A stretch of DNA of 64,000 nt from Streptomyces sp. DvalAA-43 (GCF_900091725.1 NZ_FMBW01000040.1:124001-188000); one strand, 5' to 3'. Positions 13,159 through 21,843 are shown, counted from the stretch's first letter. Notes: generated by a model from the letters alone, not told the origin. Numbers and translations are program-made.

Positions 13159-14325
13159 TCAGTCCCACCGCTGTAACCGGACGGGGCCGGACCGCTCCGC
13201 CCCGAGCACCTCCCGGGTGTGCTCGCCCAGGGCGGGGGCCGGGGTGCGGAAGGTGTCGAGGCGCGCTCCGAAGGTCACCGGGAAGCGGGCCTGTGGGCAG
13301 GCGGCGGGGTCCGCGGGGGTGTCGAAGAGCCGCCTGGCCGTGGTGTGGGGGTCGGCCAGGAGTTCGGCGGGGGTGGTGAGGACGGGGGCCCAGGGCGCGC
13401 CGAGGCCGTCCAGGCGCTCCTGCCACCAGGCGTGGTCGCGGGCCCGGAAGACTCCGCGCAGCAGGTCGCTCACGGTCTGCCGGGCGGCGGTGCGGACGGC
13501 GCGCCGGTCGTAGTCGGGGGTGTCCAGCGCCGGGAAGTCGGCCGCCAGTCCGGTGCGGAAGCGGTACCAGAACTTGTCCTCGAAGGTGGCGAGGGAGAGC
13601 CGACGTCCGTCGGCGGTGGTGAAGACGTCGTTGTCGCCCTGGACCAGCCCGGCTTCGAGGGGGTCGGGGAGGTCGCGCAGCGGCAGTGCGAAGAGGGAGC
13701 ACCAGGCGGTGATGGACTCGCTGAGGGACACGTCGATGTGCTGGCCCCCGGTGTCGGTCCCGGCGCCGAGGGCAGCGGCCAGGGCGAGGGCCGCGTGCAT
13801 GGCTCCGGCCATGTCGCCGATCCGGACGCCGGGGCGGGTGATCTCGCCGTCGAGCCGTCCGGGGACGGCGAAGAAGCCGGACAGGCCGAGGAAGTTGAGC
13901 TCGTGGCCGGGCTTCTGTGCGTACGGCCCGCTCTGCCCGTAGCCGCTGAGCGAGCAGAGCACCAGGCGCGGGTTGGCCTCGTGGAGCGCGGCGAGGCCCA
14001 GGCCCATCCCGTCGAGGACGCCGGGGCGGAAGCTCTCCACGACGGCGTCGGCGGTGCGGACCAGGTCCAGGAAGGTGTTCCGGCCGTCCTCGTCGCGCAG
14101 GTCGAGGGTGATCGACCGCTTGTTGCGGTTGAGCGCCTCGAACAGCTCGGGGGCGATTCTCAGGGGGTCGCCGGCGCCCGGGGATTCGACCTTGATGACG
14201 TCGGCGCCGAGGTCGGCGAGCAGGGACGTGGCGTACGGGCCGGGCAGGAGCCGGGAGAGGTCGAGGATGCGTCGGCCCGTCAGTGAGGACCAGGCGGGGG
14301 CTGCGGGGTGGGCGGGGGTTGTCAT
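13159..14325 (-). CDS. CaiB/BaiF-type (family III) CoA-transferase
   Basis: 388 aa. GRRILDLSRLLPGPYATSLLADLGADVIKVE is the family III N-terminus; the catalytic Asp is expected in RIGDMAGAMHAALAL. These enzymes move CoA between carboxylic acids, activating a substrate at the cost of a thioester product. ATG 14325 has an AGGACAGG ribosome site about 8 bp upstream; GTG 14334 would leave no room for it. It is the last of three genes (ligase, dehydrogenase, transferase) on the minus strand, 71 bp after the acyl-CoA dehydrogenase. Related roles: CaiB in carnitine metabolism, Frc, alpha-methylacyl-CoA racemase; the substrate here is open. Confidence 0.9.
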   Translation of the reverse strand: MTTPAHPAAPAWSSLTGRRILDLSRLLPGPYATSLLADLGADVIKVESPGAGDPLRIAPELFEALNRNKRSITLDLRDEDGRNTFLDLVRTADAVVESFRPGVLDGMGLGLAALHEANPRLVLCSLSGYGQSGPYAQKPGHELNFLGLSGFFAVPGRLDGEITRPGVRIGDMAGAMHAALALAAALGAGTDTGGQHIDVSLSESITAWCSLFALPLRDLPDPLEAGLVQGDNDVFTTADGRRLSLATFEDKFWYRFRTGLAADFPALDTPDYDRRAVRTAARQTVSDLLRGVFRARDHAWWQERLDGLGAPWAPVLTTPAELLADPHTTARRLFDTPADPAACPQARFPVTFGARLDTFRTPAPALGEHTREVLGAERSGPVRLQRWD

Positions 14326-14396
14326 CGGGTGCACCTGTCCTGCGGGGTGAGGGGGACGTGCGGTGGGCGGGAGGACCTGCGGTGGGAGAGGTGGGG

Positions 14397-15593
14397 TCAG
14401 CCCATGAAGGCGAGGCCGTGCGCGATGCCGTTGCGCTGGATCTCGGAGGTGCCGGTCAGGATGCGGAACATACGGATCTTGCGGAACAGGAACTCGATCT
14501 CGTTGCCCTGGGTGAGCCCTTCCTTGCCGTGGATCTGGACGGCCTGGTCGAGGATGCGGAAGGCGGACTCGGCGACGAACAGCTTGCTCATGAACGCCTC
14601 GGTGCGTACGTCCTTGCCCTGGTCGAGGGCGGCGAGCGCGGCGTAGGTCATGGAGCGGGCCGCGTACAGCTCGGTGGCCATGTCGGCGACCTTGTGCTGG
14701 ATGGACTGGAGGGTCAGCAGCGGCTGGCCGCCGGCGACCTTGCGGGTGCGGGTCCGTTCCAGGGTGAGAGCGAGGGCGCGGCGGGTGGCACCGATGACGG
14801 TGGGGCAGTGCAGGAGCCGGTTGGTGGTGACGCGGCCGAGCGCGATCCGCAGGCCCTTGCCCTCCTCGCCGAGGAGGTTGCGTGCGGGGACGTGGCAGTC
14901 GTCCAGGACGATGTCGCTCTCGATGTGCTCGCCGGACATGGGCGTGGCGCCGTCGGCGACCCGGCAGCCGGGGCTGTCGAGGTCGACGAGGAAGGCGGAG
15001 AAGGACGGCTTGTCGCCCTCCTGTTCGCCGGTCCCCGCCATCCTGGCCACGACGATGGCGAAGTCGGCGAAGGGGCCCGCGGAGCTGAAGACCTTGTGGC
15101 CGTTCAGGCGGTAGCCGTCGCCGTCGCGGACGGCGGTGGTGCGCATGGACCGGACGTCGGATCCGGCGTCGGTCTCGGTCAGCGAGAAGCAGCAGGCGCG
15201 CTCGCCGCGTACCAGGGGCAGCAGGTACGTCTCCTGTTGGTACGCGGTGGCGTGGCCGAGGATGTCGCCGGCCCGGAGCGGGCCGCCCATGTCGCCGAGC
15301 ACGCTGTGTCCCAGGACGCGTCCGCAGGCGCCGACTTCCTCCTTCAGGGCGGCGAGGGCGGTGTAGGAGAGGTTCCGGCCGCCGTACTGCTCGGGCAGGT
15401 GGATGCCGTAGAAGCCCAGTTCACGGCTGCGCCGCCAGACGGGTTCGAGGTCGGCGCGGCCGAGGCGGCTCTCGTGGGTGATGCCGCGCTCGCTTTCGTA
15501 GTCGGCGAGTTCGCCGTCGAGGTAGGTGCGGAGCCGGTCGACGAGCTCGGCGACCTGGGGGTCGTCGTGGTCGGGGCGGAGAGAGAAGGTCAT
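14397..15593 (-). CDS. Acyl-CoA dehydrogenase
   Basis: 398 aa. FAD-dependent alpha,beta-dehydrogenation of an acyl-CoA. CCFSLTETDAGSDVRSM is ACAD signature 1, and VQIHGKEGLTQGNEIEFLFR followed by IRMFRILTGTSEIQRN is signature 2. The usual catalytic Glu position should be compared with its family, because some CaiA-like members place it differently. It lies 61 bp downstream of the acyl-CoA ligase and upstream of the CoA-transferase, forming a CaiC-CaiA-CaiB-like trio without an enoyl-CoA hydratase in the window. Confidence 0.93.
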   Translation of the reverse strand: MTFSLRPDHDDPQVAELVDRLRTYLDGELADYESERGITHESRLGRADLEPVWRRSRELGFYGIHLPEQYGGRNLSYTALAALKEEVGACGRVLGHSVLGDMGGPLRAGDILGHATAYQQETYLLPLVRGERACCFSLTETDAGSDVRSMRTTAVRDGDGYRLNGHKVFSSAGPFADFAIVVARMAGTGEQEGDKPSFSAFLVDLDSPGCRVADGATPMSGEHIESDIVLDDCHVPARNLLGEEGKGLRIALGRVTTNRLLHCPTVIGATRRALALTLERTRTRKVAGGQPLLTLQSIQHKVADMATELYAARSMTYAALAALDQGKDVRTEAFMSKLFVAESAFRILDQAVQIHGKEGLTQGNEIEFLFRKIRMFRILTGTSEIQRNGIAHGLAFMG

Positions 15594-15654
15594 GGCGTGG
15601 TGGTCCTTGCGGTCGGGGGGTGGGTTCGGTTGACGCGGCGGCCGGAGAGCGGGG

Positions 15655-17247
15655 TCAGTTGACGCGGCGGTCGGCGCCGGCCCAGAACGGTTCGCGCACG
15701 GCCTTGCGGTCGAGCTTTCCGTTGCGGTTGTGGGGCAGTTCGCCGACGAAGTCGACGCTCCGGGGCTTCTTGAGGCGGTCGAGGCGCTCGGCGCAGAACG
15801 CGGTGATCTCCTCGGCGCTCGGCTCGTGGCCGGGGCGGGGCACGATGACGGCCTTGACCGCCTCGCCCCATGTCTCGTCGGGCACGCCGATGACGCAGAC
15901 CTCCTGGACACCGGGGTGTTCGTAGAGGGCCGCCTCGACCTCGGTGGAGTAGATGTTGAACCCACCGGAGATGATCATGTCCTTCTTGCGGTCGACGAGG
16001 AACAGATAGCCGTCCTCGCGCATCCAGGCGAGGTCGCCGGTGTGGACCCAGCCGTCGCGGAACGTCTGCGCGGAGAGTTCGGGCTCCTGCCAGTACGCGC
16101 GTACGCAGTCCGGGCCGCGGACGATGAGCTCGCCGACCTCGCGGGGCGGCAGCGTCCGGCCGGCCTCGTCGACGATCCGGATCTCGGTGTCGTACATCGC
16201 CCGCCCGCAGGACTGGAGGAGTTCGGGGTCGTCCGCGACGGCTCGGGCGATCTCCTGGCTGCTCAGTCCCGCCACCACGCTGGTGGTCTCGCCGAGGCCG
16301 TATCCCTGCGCCACGACCGGGCCGAAGAACCGCACGGCGTCCCGCAGGCGCTGCGGCGAGATGGGCGCGCCTCCCACGCGTACGCCGGTCAGGCTGGACA
16401 GGTCCCGTCCGGTCGCCCCCGGGTGGGCCAGCACCATGTTGACCATGGCGGGGACGAGGAAGGTCGTGGTGATGCGCTCCCTCTCCACCGTGTCGACGAA
16501 CGCCTCGGCGCTCCAGACCGGCAGCACATGGGTGGTCGCCCCGGCGAACACATTGGCCAGCAGGGTCATGCCGGTGGCGTGGGTGATGGGGCCGCAGGCG
16601 AGGTAGCGGGTGCCCGGTCCTGGCCGGGACTCGTCGCTCATCAGCAGTTTGCGCATGTTGGCGAGGCGGTTGCCGAAGGTCTGGACGGCCGCCTTGAGCG
16701 CTCCGGTGGACCCGGAGGTGAAGTTCAGTACGCAGGGGGCGTCCTCCTCCACGTCGATGGCGGCGGGGGCGGGGCCGGCTCCCGCCTCGGCGAGCAGCTC
16801 CCGGTAGCCGAGGAGCGCGGTGGCGTCCGGTGCCGGGCCCGCCGTGGGATCCGGCCCGTCTTCGAGGAGTACGGGAAGGCAGTCGGTGCCCGCGGCCTCG
16901 ATGGCGGCCAGCGCGTCGTCGCGGTGCGCCGCGTCGAACACCAGGGCGCGCACCGGCGCGTATCCCAGGATGTGCCCGATCTCGCCGCGCCCCAGGCGGG
17001 CGTTGATGGGCGCGCGCACCAGTCCGGCCTTGTAGAGGGCGAATTCGACCTCTACCAGTTCCCCCCGGTTCCAGGCCAGGGAGGCGACCGCGTCGCCGGG
17101 GCGCAGCCCGCGGGCGATCAGGGCCGCGGCGAGCCGGCTGGTCGCGCTGTCCAGCTCCGCGTACGTCCAGGACCGCTCGCCGCAGACCAGAGCGGTCGCG
17201 GCGGGCCAGTAGCGGGCGCTGCGGGTGAGGTAGGTGCCGAGGTTCAT
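15655..17247 (-). CDS. Acyl-CoA synthetase (AMP-forming ligase)
   Basis: 530 aa. It activates a carboxylic acid to its CoA thioester with ATP. The adenylate-forming motifs are present: VLNFTSGSTGALKAAVQT (A3/P-loop), QGYGLGETTSVV (A5), and GWVHTGDLAWMREDGYLFLVD (A7) with FLVDRKKDMIISGGFNIYS (A8); the catalytic Lys is in NRNGKLDRKAVRE near the C-terminus. Start MNLGTYLT at 17247 gives the family length; the open frame to 17340 crosses the regulatory gap. It heads the three-gene minus-strand unit and diverges from a TetR gene. Confidence 0.93.
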   Translation of the reverse strand: MNLGTYLTRSARYWPAATALVCGERSWTYAELDSATSRLAAALIARGLRPGDAVASLAWNRGELVEVEFALYKAGLVRAPINARLGRGEIGHILGYAPVRALVFDAAHRDDALAAIEAAGTDCLPVLLEDGPDPTAGPAPDATALLGYRELLAEAGAGPAPAAIDVEEDAPCVLNFTSGSTGALKAAVQTFGNRLANMRKLLMSDESRPGPGTRYLACGPITHATGMTLLANVFAGATTHVLPVWSAEAFVDTVERERITTTFLVPAMVNMVLAHPGATGRDLSSLTGVRVGGAPISPQRLRDAVRFFGPVVAQGYGLGETTSVVAGLSSQEIARAVADDPELLQSCGRAMYDTEIRIVDEAGRTLPPREVGELIVRGPDCVRAYWQEPELSAQTFRDGWVHTGDLAWMREDGYLFLVDRKKDMIISGGFNIYSTEVEAALYEHPGVQEVCVIGVPDETWGEAVKAVIVPRPGHEPSAEEITAFCAERLDRLKKPRSVDFVGELPHNRNGKLDRKAVREPFWAGADRRVN

Positions 17248-17386
17248 CGATGAGCTCCAGACTTGCAGACCGACCAATTGAATACAGCAAGAACGTTTAC
17301 AGACACAATGTTTTGTATCTTGTGGGCTGTCAAGAGCCATCTAGACTGTGCGCGCACCACGACGGATCGAAGGCGAAGGGGGCCGC
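17248..17386. promoter_or_regulatory. Divergent control region of the ligase operon and tetR
   Basis: This 139-bp AT-richer gap contains CAATTGAA (17275-17282) and CAAGAACGT (17288-17296) followed by CAATGTT (17306-17312). Both motifs recur in the 19410-19752 gap. For tetR, TTGTGG (17320-17325), 16 bp, TAGACT (17342-17347) is a plausible promoter. ATACA (17282-17286) and TGTAT (17314-17318) make outer inverted ends. Likely TetR binding region. Confidence 0.5.
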
Positions 17387-17989
17387 ATGGCCGAGGACAG
17401 GCGCACCAGGCGCACCCGCAGGGCACTGGGCAGCGCACTGGTGGAGCTGGTGCTGGAGCGCGGCTTCAGCGCGCTCACCGTCGAGGACATCACCGAGCGG
17501 GCCGATGTCGCGCGCGCCACGTTCTACGCGCACTTCAAGGGCAAGGACGACCTGTTCGCACGGGTGGCCACCGACCTGCTGGAGCAGCTCGCGCAGCGCC
17601 TGGAGCCGGCGGTCTCCGGCAGTGCCGTCGGGTTCACCGGCAAGCCGCTGCTGGAGATGTTGCGGCACGTCAGCGACGAGCGGGACACCTACCGGGTCGT
17701 GCTGCGCGGCGAGGGGGACGGCAAGCCCCTGCAGATGTTCGTGGACTCCTGCGCCGCCGCGACGGCGCAGGAGTTCAAGGCCCGCGCCGAGCGCAACAGC
17801 GTCCAGCCGCGCATCGACGCCGACCTCCTGGCCCGCGTCTGGGTGGGCGAGCAGATCGCCGTACTGCGCTGGTGGGCCGAGCAGGACACCCCTCCGATGC
17901 CGGCCGAAGAGGTCGTGCGCATGCTCCTGGACCTGGCCCTGCACGGCCGGTACTGGGCCAGCGGCTTCACCGCACCGGATCAGGACTGA
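17387..17989 (+). CDS. TetR-family regulator of the catabolic cluster
   Basis: 200 aa. The HTH is FSALTVEDITERADVARATFYAHFKGKDDLF (about residues 26-56), a textbook TetR motif. The C-terminal domain is helical with RYWASGF near the end. ATG 17387 has a GAAGGGGG site. The gene sits between the divergent ligase operon and the convergent MFS gene, whose 3' end it overlaps by 23 bp (17967-17989). Motifs shared between its two flanking control regions suggest it regulates the ligase operon, the MFS importer and the serine hydrolase, perhaps with an acyl-CoA as effector. Confidence 0.9.
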   Translation: MAEDRRTRRTRRALGSALVELVLERGFSALTVEDITERADVARATFYAHFKGKDDLFARVATDLLEQLAQRLEPAVSGSAVGFTGKPLLEMLRHVSDERDTYRVVLRGEGDGKPLQMFVDSCAAATAQEFKARAERNSVQPRIDADLLARVWVGEQIAVLRWWAEQDTPPMPAEEVVRMLLDLALHGRYWASGFTAPDQD

Positions 17990-19409
17990 CCGGTTCCGGC
18001 CGGCCCCGGAGCGTGCCGAGTCGCGCGGCGTCCCGGGCCGGGCGGATGCAGCAGACGGCCACCGCACCGCAGGTGATCATGACGACCGCCGCCAGGGCGA
18101 AGGACTGCGCGTAGCCCGCGCCCGCCGAGGGCGCCGTGTCCAGCAGACGGCCCGTCAGGGACGGGGCGAGCAGCCCCGGCAGGGTCCCCGTCGCGGCCAC
18201 GATCCCGAAGAGCGCGCCGCGCCGCGAGGCGGGCACGACCGCCGCGGCCGTCATGTAGTGCAGCGGGAAGGCGATGGAGTGCACCGCGAAGGCGACCGCG
18301 ATCAGGGCGAGCCGCACCGGCAGCGGGCCGACGAAGGGGAACACCGCCATCGCCACCCCCGCGCACCCCACCGCCAGACCCTGCGGCACACCGCCGGAGA
18401 GGCGCAGTGACACACCCCGCCGGGTCAGCCGGTCGACCGCGGGGGACAGCGCCAGCAGCAGTACGAAACTGAGGGCGGACACGGCACTGAGCACCGCCGC
18501 CGCCGTTCCCGGGCTCATGGTGAGTTCGTTCTTGAGGTACGACGGCAGCCACGCCTGGCTGAGCGCCATCGCCCACGACGCCCCAAAGGCACTGGTCACG
18601 CTCCCGATCACCGTGCCGGAGAGCAGCAGGCGACGGTAGGGGACGCGTACGGGCCCCTCGGTCTCCGCCGGTTCGCGCACGGGCCCGCCGGGCTCCGCCG
18701 GGACACGTACGGGCCCGCCGGTCCCCGCCGGAATGCGCACCGGCCCGCCGGCCCTCGCCGGGACGCGCGCGGCGGGCTGGTCGTAGGGACCGTCGCGCCC
18801 GACGAACCACCACACCGCACTCCACACCAGGCTCGTCACGGCCAGCGCGGCGAAGGCCGAACGCCATCCGGACTGGGTGATCAGCCATGTCACCACGGGG
18901 GCGGCTATCAGGGTGCCCAGTGCGGCACCACTGATCTGGAGGGCGGAGGGCAGACCGCGGCGGCCCACCGGGAACCACTTGTAGAGCGCGTGCATCGACA
19001 TCGGCGTGGCCGGCCCCTCCGCCGCACCGAGCAGCACCCGGCCGGCGACCAGCGCCGGCACGGCCGTCACGATCAGGACCGGCAGCTGGGCCAGGCCCCA
19101 CACCAGACACATCACGAACAGCAGGACGCGGCTGGAGACCCGTGCGGAGAAGAAGCCGACGACCAGCCCGGAGAGGCTGAACAGGATCGAGTACGAGCTG
19201 GAGATCAGGCCGTAGGCGCTGTGGCTGATGCCCAGCTCGTCCATGATCGGGTCGGCCGCCAGTCCGAGCACCGACTTGTCCGCGAAATTGACGATCATGA
19301 ACGTGACGATCAACGCGGTGACGAGCCAGGCGCGGCGCCGGTCGAACACCGGCGCCGCGAGGTCGGCGGGCACATCGAGAGCCGGCGGCGATGAGGGCTG
19401 CGAAGGCAT
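17967..19409 (-). CDS. MFS transporter of the catabolic cluster, with a repeat-expanded central loop
   Basis: 480 aa, 12 predicted membrane segments. ALIVTFMIVNFADKSVLGLA and GVSLRLSG-type loops resemble the anion/metabolite:H+ symporter groups that import aromatic acids and hexuronates, rather than drug pumps. The central cytoplasmic loop (residues about 215-258) contains four to five copies of a 10-residue unit with consensus RVPAxxGGPV, encoded by a 30-bp tandem repeat at 18636-18767. Its 3' end overlaps the convergent tetR by 23 bp. It probably imports the substrate of the cluster. Confidence 0.88.
   Translation of the reverse strand: MPSQPSSPPALDVPADLAAPVFDRRRAWLVTALIVTFMIVNFADKSVLGLAADPIMDELGISHSAYGLISSSYSILFSLSGLVVGFFSARVSSRVLLFVMCLVWGLAQLPVLIVTAVPALVAGRVLLGAAEGPATPMSMHALYKWFPVGRRGLPSALQISGAALGTLIAAPVVTWLITQSGWRSAFAALAVTSLVWSAVWWFVGRDGPYDQPAARVPARAGGPVRIPAGTGGPVRVPAEPGGPVREPAETEGPVRVPYRRLLLSGTVIGSVTSAFGASWAMALSQAWLPSYLKNELTMSPGTAAAVLSAVSALSFVLLLALSPAVDRLTRRGVSLRLSGGVPQGLAVGCAGVAMAVFPFVGPLPVRLALIAVAFAVHSIAFPLHYMTAAAVVPASRRGALFGIVAATGTLPGLLAPSLTGRLLDTAPSAGAGYAQSFALAAVVMITCGAVAVCCIRPARDAARLGTLRGRPEPVSPDPVR
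18636..18767 (-). repeat. 30-bp coding tandem repeat in the MFS loop
   Basis: Units read RVPARAGGPV, RIPAGTGGPV, RVPAEPGGPV, REPAETEGPV and a partial RVPYR. The period is exactly 10 codons, so copy-number change keeps the frame. The units lie between transmembrane segments 6 and 7. Confidence 0.85.
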
Positions 19410-19752
19410 GGGGAGACTCCTGCGGTTCGGAAGAAGCAGGGGGCGAGTGCTCCGTCACGGGAGATCCGGCATCAGGCGTACGCGGGTGGCGGCGCCACTC
19501 CCGTCCGGGCACGCCCTGTCGGGGTGCGACGGAAAATCAATTGAACTAAACGTCCATTAACAGGCTATTGATTCGGCAACGTAACCTGCTGGCCACTTCT
19601 GGTCAATGCTTCCAGTGACAAGTCAGGCTCCGCATCACAGCCCGATCGCTGGAGCTGACCATCGAAGGCGACGGCTCTTGACTCCCGCGCCATCAAAACC
19701 AGACACTGCGTATGGTAACGACAAGAACGTCACTCAATGTTGAGGAGCGCGC
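19410..19752. promoter_or_regulatory. Divergent control region of MFS importer and serine hydrolase
   Basis: A 343-bp gene-free gap. It carries CAATTGAA at 19538-19545 and CAAGAACGT (19722-19730) followed by CAATGTT (19735-19741), the same two motifs found in the 17248-17386 gap. The second pair lies immediately before the ribosome site of the hydrolase. The local composition is AT-richer (19531-19740) than the surrounding coding DNA. No open frame is evident in it. Confidence 0.5.
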
Positions 19753-20937
19753 ATGACCGACGCACCGCTGGCGGATCTCCACTGGTCCCGCGGCTACACC
19801 GACCCGGCATGGGTGCGCCGCTACACCACCGCGGGCCGCGAGCTGCTGCCCAGCCGGCGGGTGTGGCGCGGACCCGGCCCCGCCCGCGCCCTGCCGACGG
19901 ACAGCGCGGGCATCGACGGGCTCACGATCACCGCGCCGGACGGCCGCACCCTCACCCTCCAGGACCTCTTCGCGGCCGCCCAGACCGATGCCTTCCTGGT
20001 GATGCACCGCGGCACCGTCGTCTACGAGCACTACCCGCACGGACTGGGGCCCCACGACCCCCACTTCAACGCCTCGGCCGCCAAGTCGTACCTGGGCCTC
20101 CTGGCGGCCACCCTGGCCCACCGGGGCATCCTCGACCGCGCCGCACCGGCCTCCGCCCACCTCCCCGAACTCGCCGGCACCGCCTTCGGGGACAGCACCG
20201 TCGACCACCTGCTGCACATGGGCACCCAGGTCTCCTACGCCGGGCGCCCCTTCGACAAGGCCGTCGAGGCCCAGCGCTACTTCGCGGTCGTCGCACCACC
20301 CCTGCGCCCCTACGGCTACAGCGGCCCCGCCGGCATCCGCGAGCACCTCACCACCGCCCGCGCGACAGCCGCGCCGGGGACCGAGTTCCGTTACGAGAAC
20401 GGCCATGTCGAAACGCTCGCCGAAATCCTCCGCCGCATCACCGGCACCACCACCTCGACCCTGCTGAGCGACATGGTCTGGTCCCACCTCGGCGCCGACG
20501 AGGACGCCTACTACGTCCTCGACGGCGAGGGCACCGAAGCCGCCTGCGGTGGATTCAGCGCCACCGCCCGCGATGTGGCCCGGCTCGGCGAAATGATCCG
20601 CTGCGGCGGCGCCGTCGCGGACCGGCAGGTCATTCCGGAAGCGGTGACCGCCGCCATCCCCGACGCCCCGGAGGGCTACGCCGAGCGCGTCCGGTTCCCC
20701 GCCGCACCGCCCAGCACCCCCGCCACCCTCTCGTACCACGACTACTGGTGGATCCTGAACGACCCCGACGGCTCCTTCATGGCCAGCGGCATTCACGGCC
20801 AGCGCCTCTTCGTCTCCCCCGGGCTGGAGACCGTCATCGTCCACTACGGGTCCCAGGTGATGTCCCCGGTCGCCCCGATGGCCCCGCTCGTCCCGGCGTT
20901 CCTGCAGATCGGCACCCATCTCCGGCGCATGGTCTGA
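19753..20937 (+). CDS. Serine hydrolase, beta-lactamase fold (NylB/esterase-like)
   Basis: 394 aa. Class C beta-lactamase/DD-peptidase fold: the nucleophile motif SxxK is in HFNASAAKSYLGLLA (about residues 107-121) and the Tyr motif YxN in EFRYENGHVETLAE. The overall layout (long N-terminal arm, VMHRGTVVYEHYP, C-terminal YWWILNDPDGSFMASGIHGQ) is that of 6-aminohexanoate-dimer hydrolase and EstB-type esterases. No signal peptide, so it acts in the cytosol. GAGGAG precedes the ATG. In this cluster it may hydrolyse an imported amide or ester to a free acid that the ligase and CoA-transferase activate. Confidence 0.85.
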   Translation: MTDAPLADLHWSRGYTDPAWVRRYTTAGRELLPSRRVWRGPGPARALPTDSAGIDGLTITAPDGRTLTLQDLFAAAQTDAFLVMHRGTVVYEHYPHGLGPHDPHFNASAAKSYLGLLAATLAHRGILDRAAPASAHLPELAGTAFGDSTVDHLLHMGTQVSYAGRPFDKAVEAQRYFAVVAPPLRPYGYSGPAGIREHLTTARATAAPGTEFRYENGHVETLAEILRRITGTTTSTLLSDMVWSHLGADEDAYYVLDGEGTEAACGGFSATARDVARLGEMIRCGGAVADRQVIPEAVTAAIPDAPEGYAERVRFPAAPPSTPATLSYHDYWWILNDPDGSFMASGIHGQRLFVSPGLETVIVHYGSQVMSPVAPMAPLVPAFLQIGTHLRRMV

Positions 20938-20955
20938 CCCCGGACACCACGGGCC

Positions 20956-21002
20956 GGGCGGCACCGCGCCCGGACGGGGCCCGTCCGGGCGCGGTGCCGC
21001 CC
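20956..21002. terminator. Bidirectional terminator, 22-bp perfect stem
   Basis: Arms at 20956-20977 and 20981-21002 are perfectly complementary, with a 3-nt loop. It fills the gap between the convergent hydrolase and membrane-protein genes. Confidence 0.85.
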
Positions 21003-21009
21003 CCCGCGC

Positions 21010-21792
21010 TCACGCAGGTGACGCCTCCCGCCCCACCGCCCCGTCCGCGCCCCAGGCCGCCACCGGTACCGGCTGCTCCGCCCCGGCCTCCGGACGGGCC
21101 TTCCACAGCACGACGGTCGACAGGGTGAAGAGCAGCAGGTTGCCGATGCTCAGCTGCGCCCCCTGGAGCGCGGTCCCCGGCGCCAGCATCGCGACGAGGC
21201 CACCCACCGGAAGGCAGATCAGCGGGTTCACGAACCATGCCCACCGCGGGAAGGCCGCACCGCCCCGGAGCACGCACACGGCCATCCAGACCGAACCCAG
21301 CACCCAACAGACCATCAGCGCCGCGTAGGCGGTGAACAGCACGTTCGCCATGTCGTGCGGCAGGGCGGCGAGAGCGGCGGACCGGTCCCCCGAGGCGTCG
21401 ATCGCCTTGACCGCCTGCCCCCAGTAGAAGAACGAACCGTGGACGAAGGGAGCGATCGCGAAGCCCGAGATCAGCAGCAGGAACGGCGGCAGGGCGAGCG
21501 AGCGCCTCGCCGGCCGGAGCCCTTGGTACAGGTGCCAGCACGCGAGCAGGTAGAGCGGGCCGGTCAGTACGCCGAGCAGCGCTCCCCACGCCAGCCGCGC
21601 CGTGGACGCCGGGAGCATCGCCGCCAGCGAGACGCCTGACATGCCGTCGTAGTCACCCAGAACGGGATGCAGGCCGGCCGACGCCACCGGCTTGCCCAAC
21701 AGCAGGATGTCGCCCGCGAGCCAGGCGATCGACGCCAGAACCCCCGCGATCCCGGCGAGTCCCACTCGCCCGACCGTCTTGTCGTCCGTCAC
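21010..21792 (-). CDS. Integral membrane protein under an iron box, function unknown
   Basis: 260 aa with about seven hydrophobic segments (for example GLAGIAGVLASIAWLAGDIL, LAWGALLGVLTGPLYLLACW, FLLLISGFAIAPFVHGSFF, LFTAYAALMVCWVLGSVW). It resembles uncharacterised actinobacterial membrane proteins; I see no enzymatic motif. GTG 21792 is chosen because a GGGGGAGG site lies 8 bp upstream and because the -10 TATGAT (21820-21815) would put the transcript start near 21809, downstream of the ATG at 21819. A consensus-like iron box overlaps the promoter, so expression should rise when iron is scarce. A role in metal or haem physiology is possible but not shown. Confidence 0.75.
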   Translation of the reverse strand: MTDDKTVGRVGLAGIAGVLASIAWLAGDILLLGKPVASAGLHPVLGDYDGMSGVSLAAMLPASTARLAWGALLGVLTGPLYLLACWHLYQGLRPARRSLALPPFLLLISGFAIAPFVHGSFFYWGQAVKAIDASGDRSAALAALPHDMANVLFTAYAALMVCWVLGSVWMAVCVLRGGAAFPRWAWFVNPLICLPVGGLVAMLAPGTALQGAQLSIGNLLLFTLSTVVLWKARPEAGAEQPVPVAAWGADGAVGREASPA

Positions 21793-21814
21793 TGTGCCGG
21801 CCTCCCCCACCGTG

Positions 21815-21843
21815 ATCATATTTAGGTCAGGCTAACCTAATAA
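21815..21843 (-). promoter_or_regulatory. Iron box (DmdR/IdeR type) in promoter of the membrane protein
   Basis: TTAGGTCAGGCTAACCTAA at 21822-21840 matches the 19-bp iron-box consensus TTAGGTTAGGCTAACCTAA at 18 of 19 positions. It occupies the spacer upstream of a -10 TATGAT (21820-21815), where a DtxR-family repressor loaded with Fe2+ would block RNA polymerase. Confidence 0.85.
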
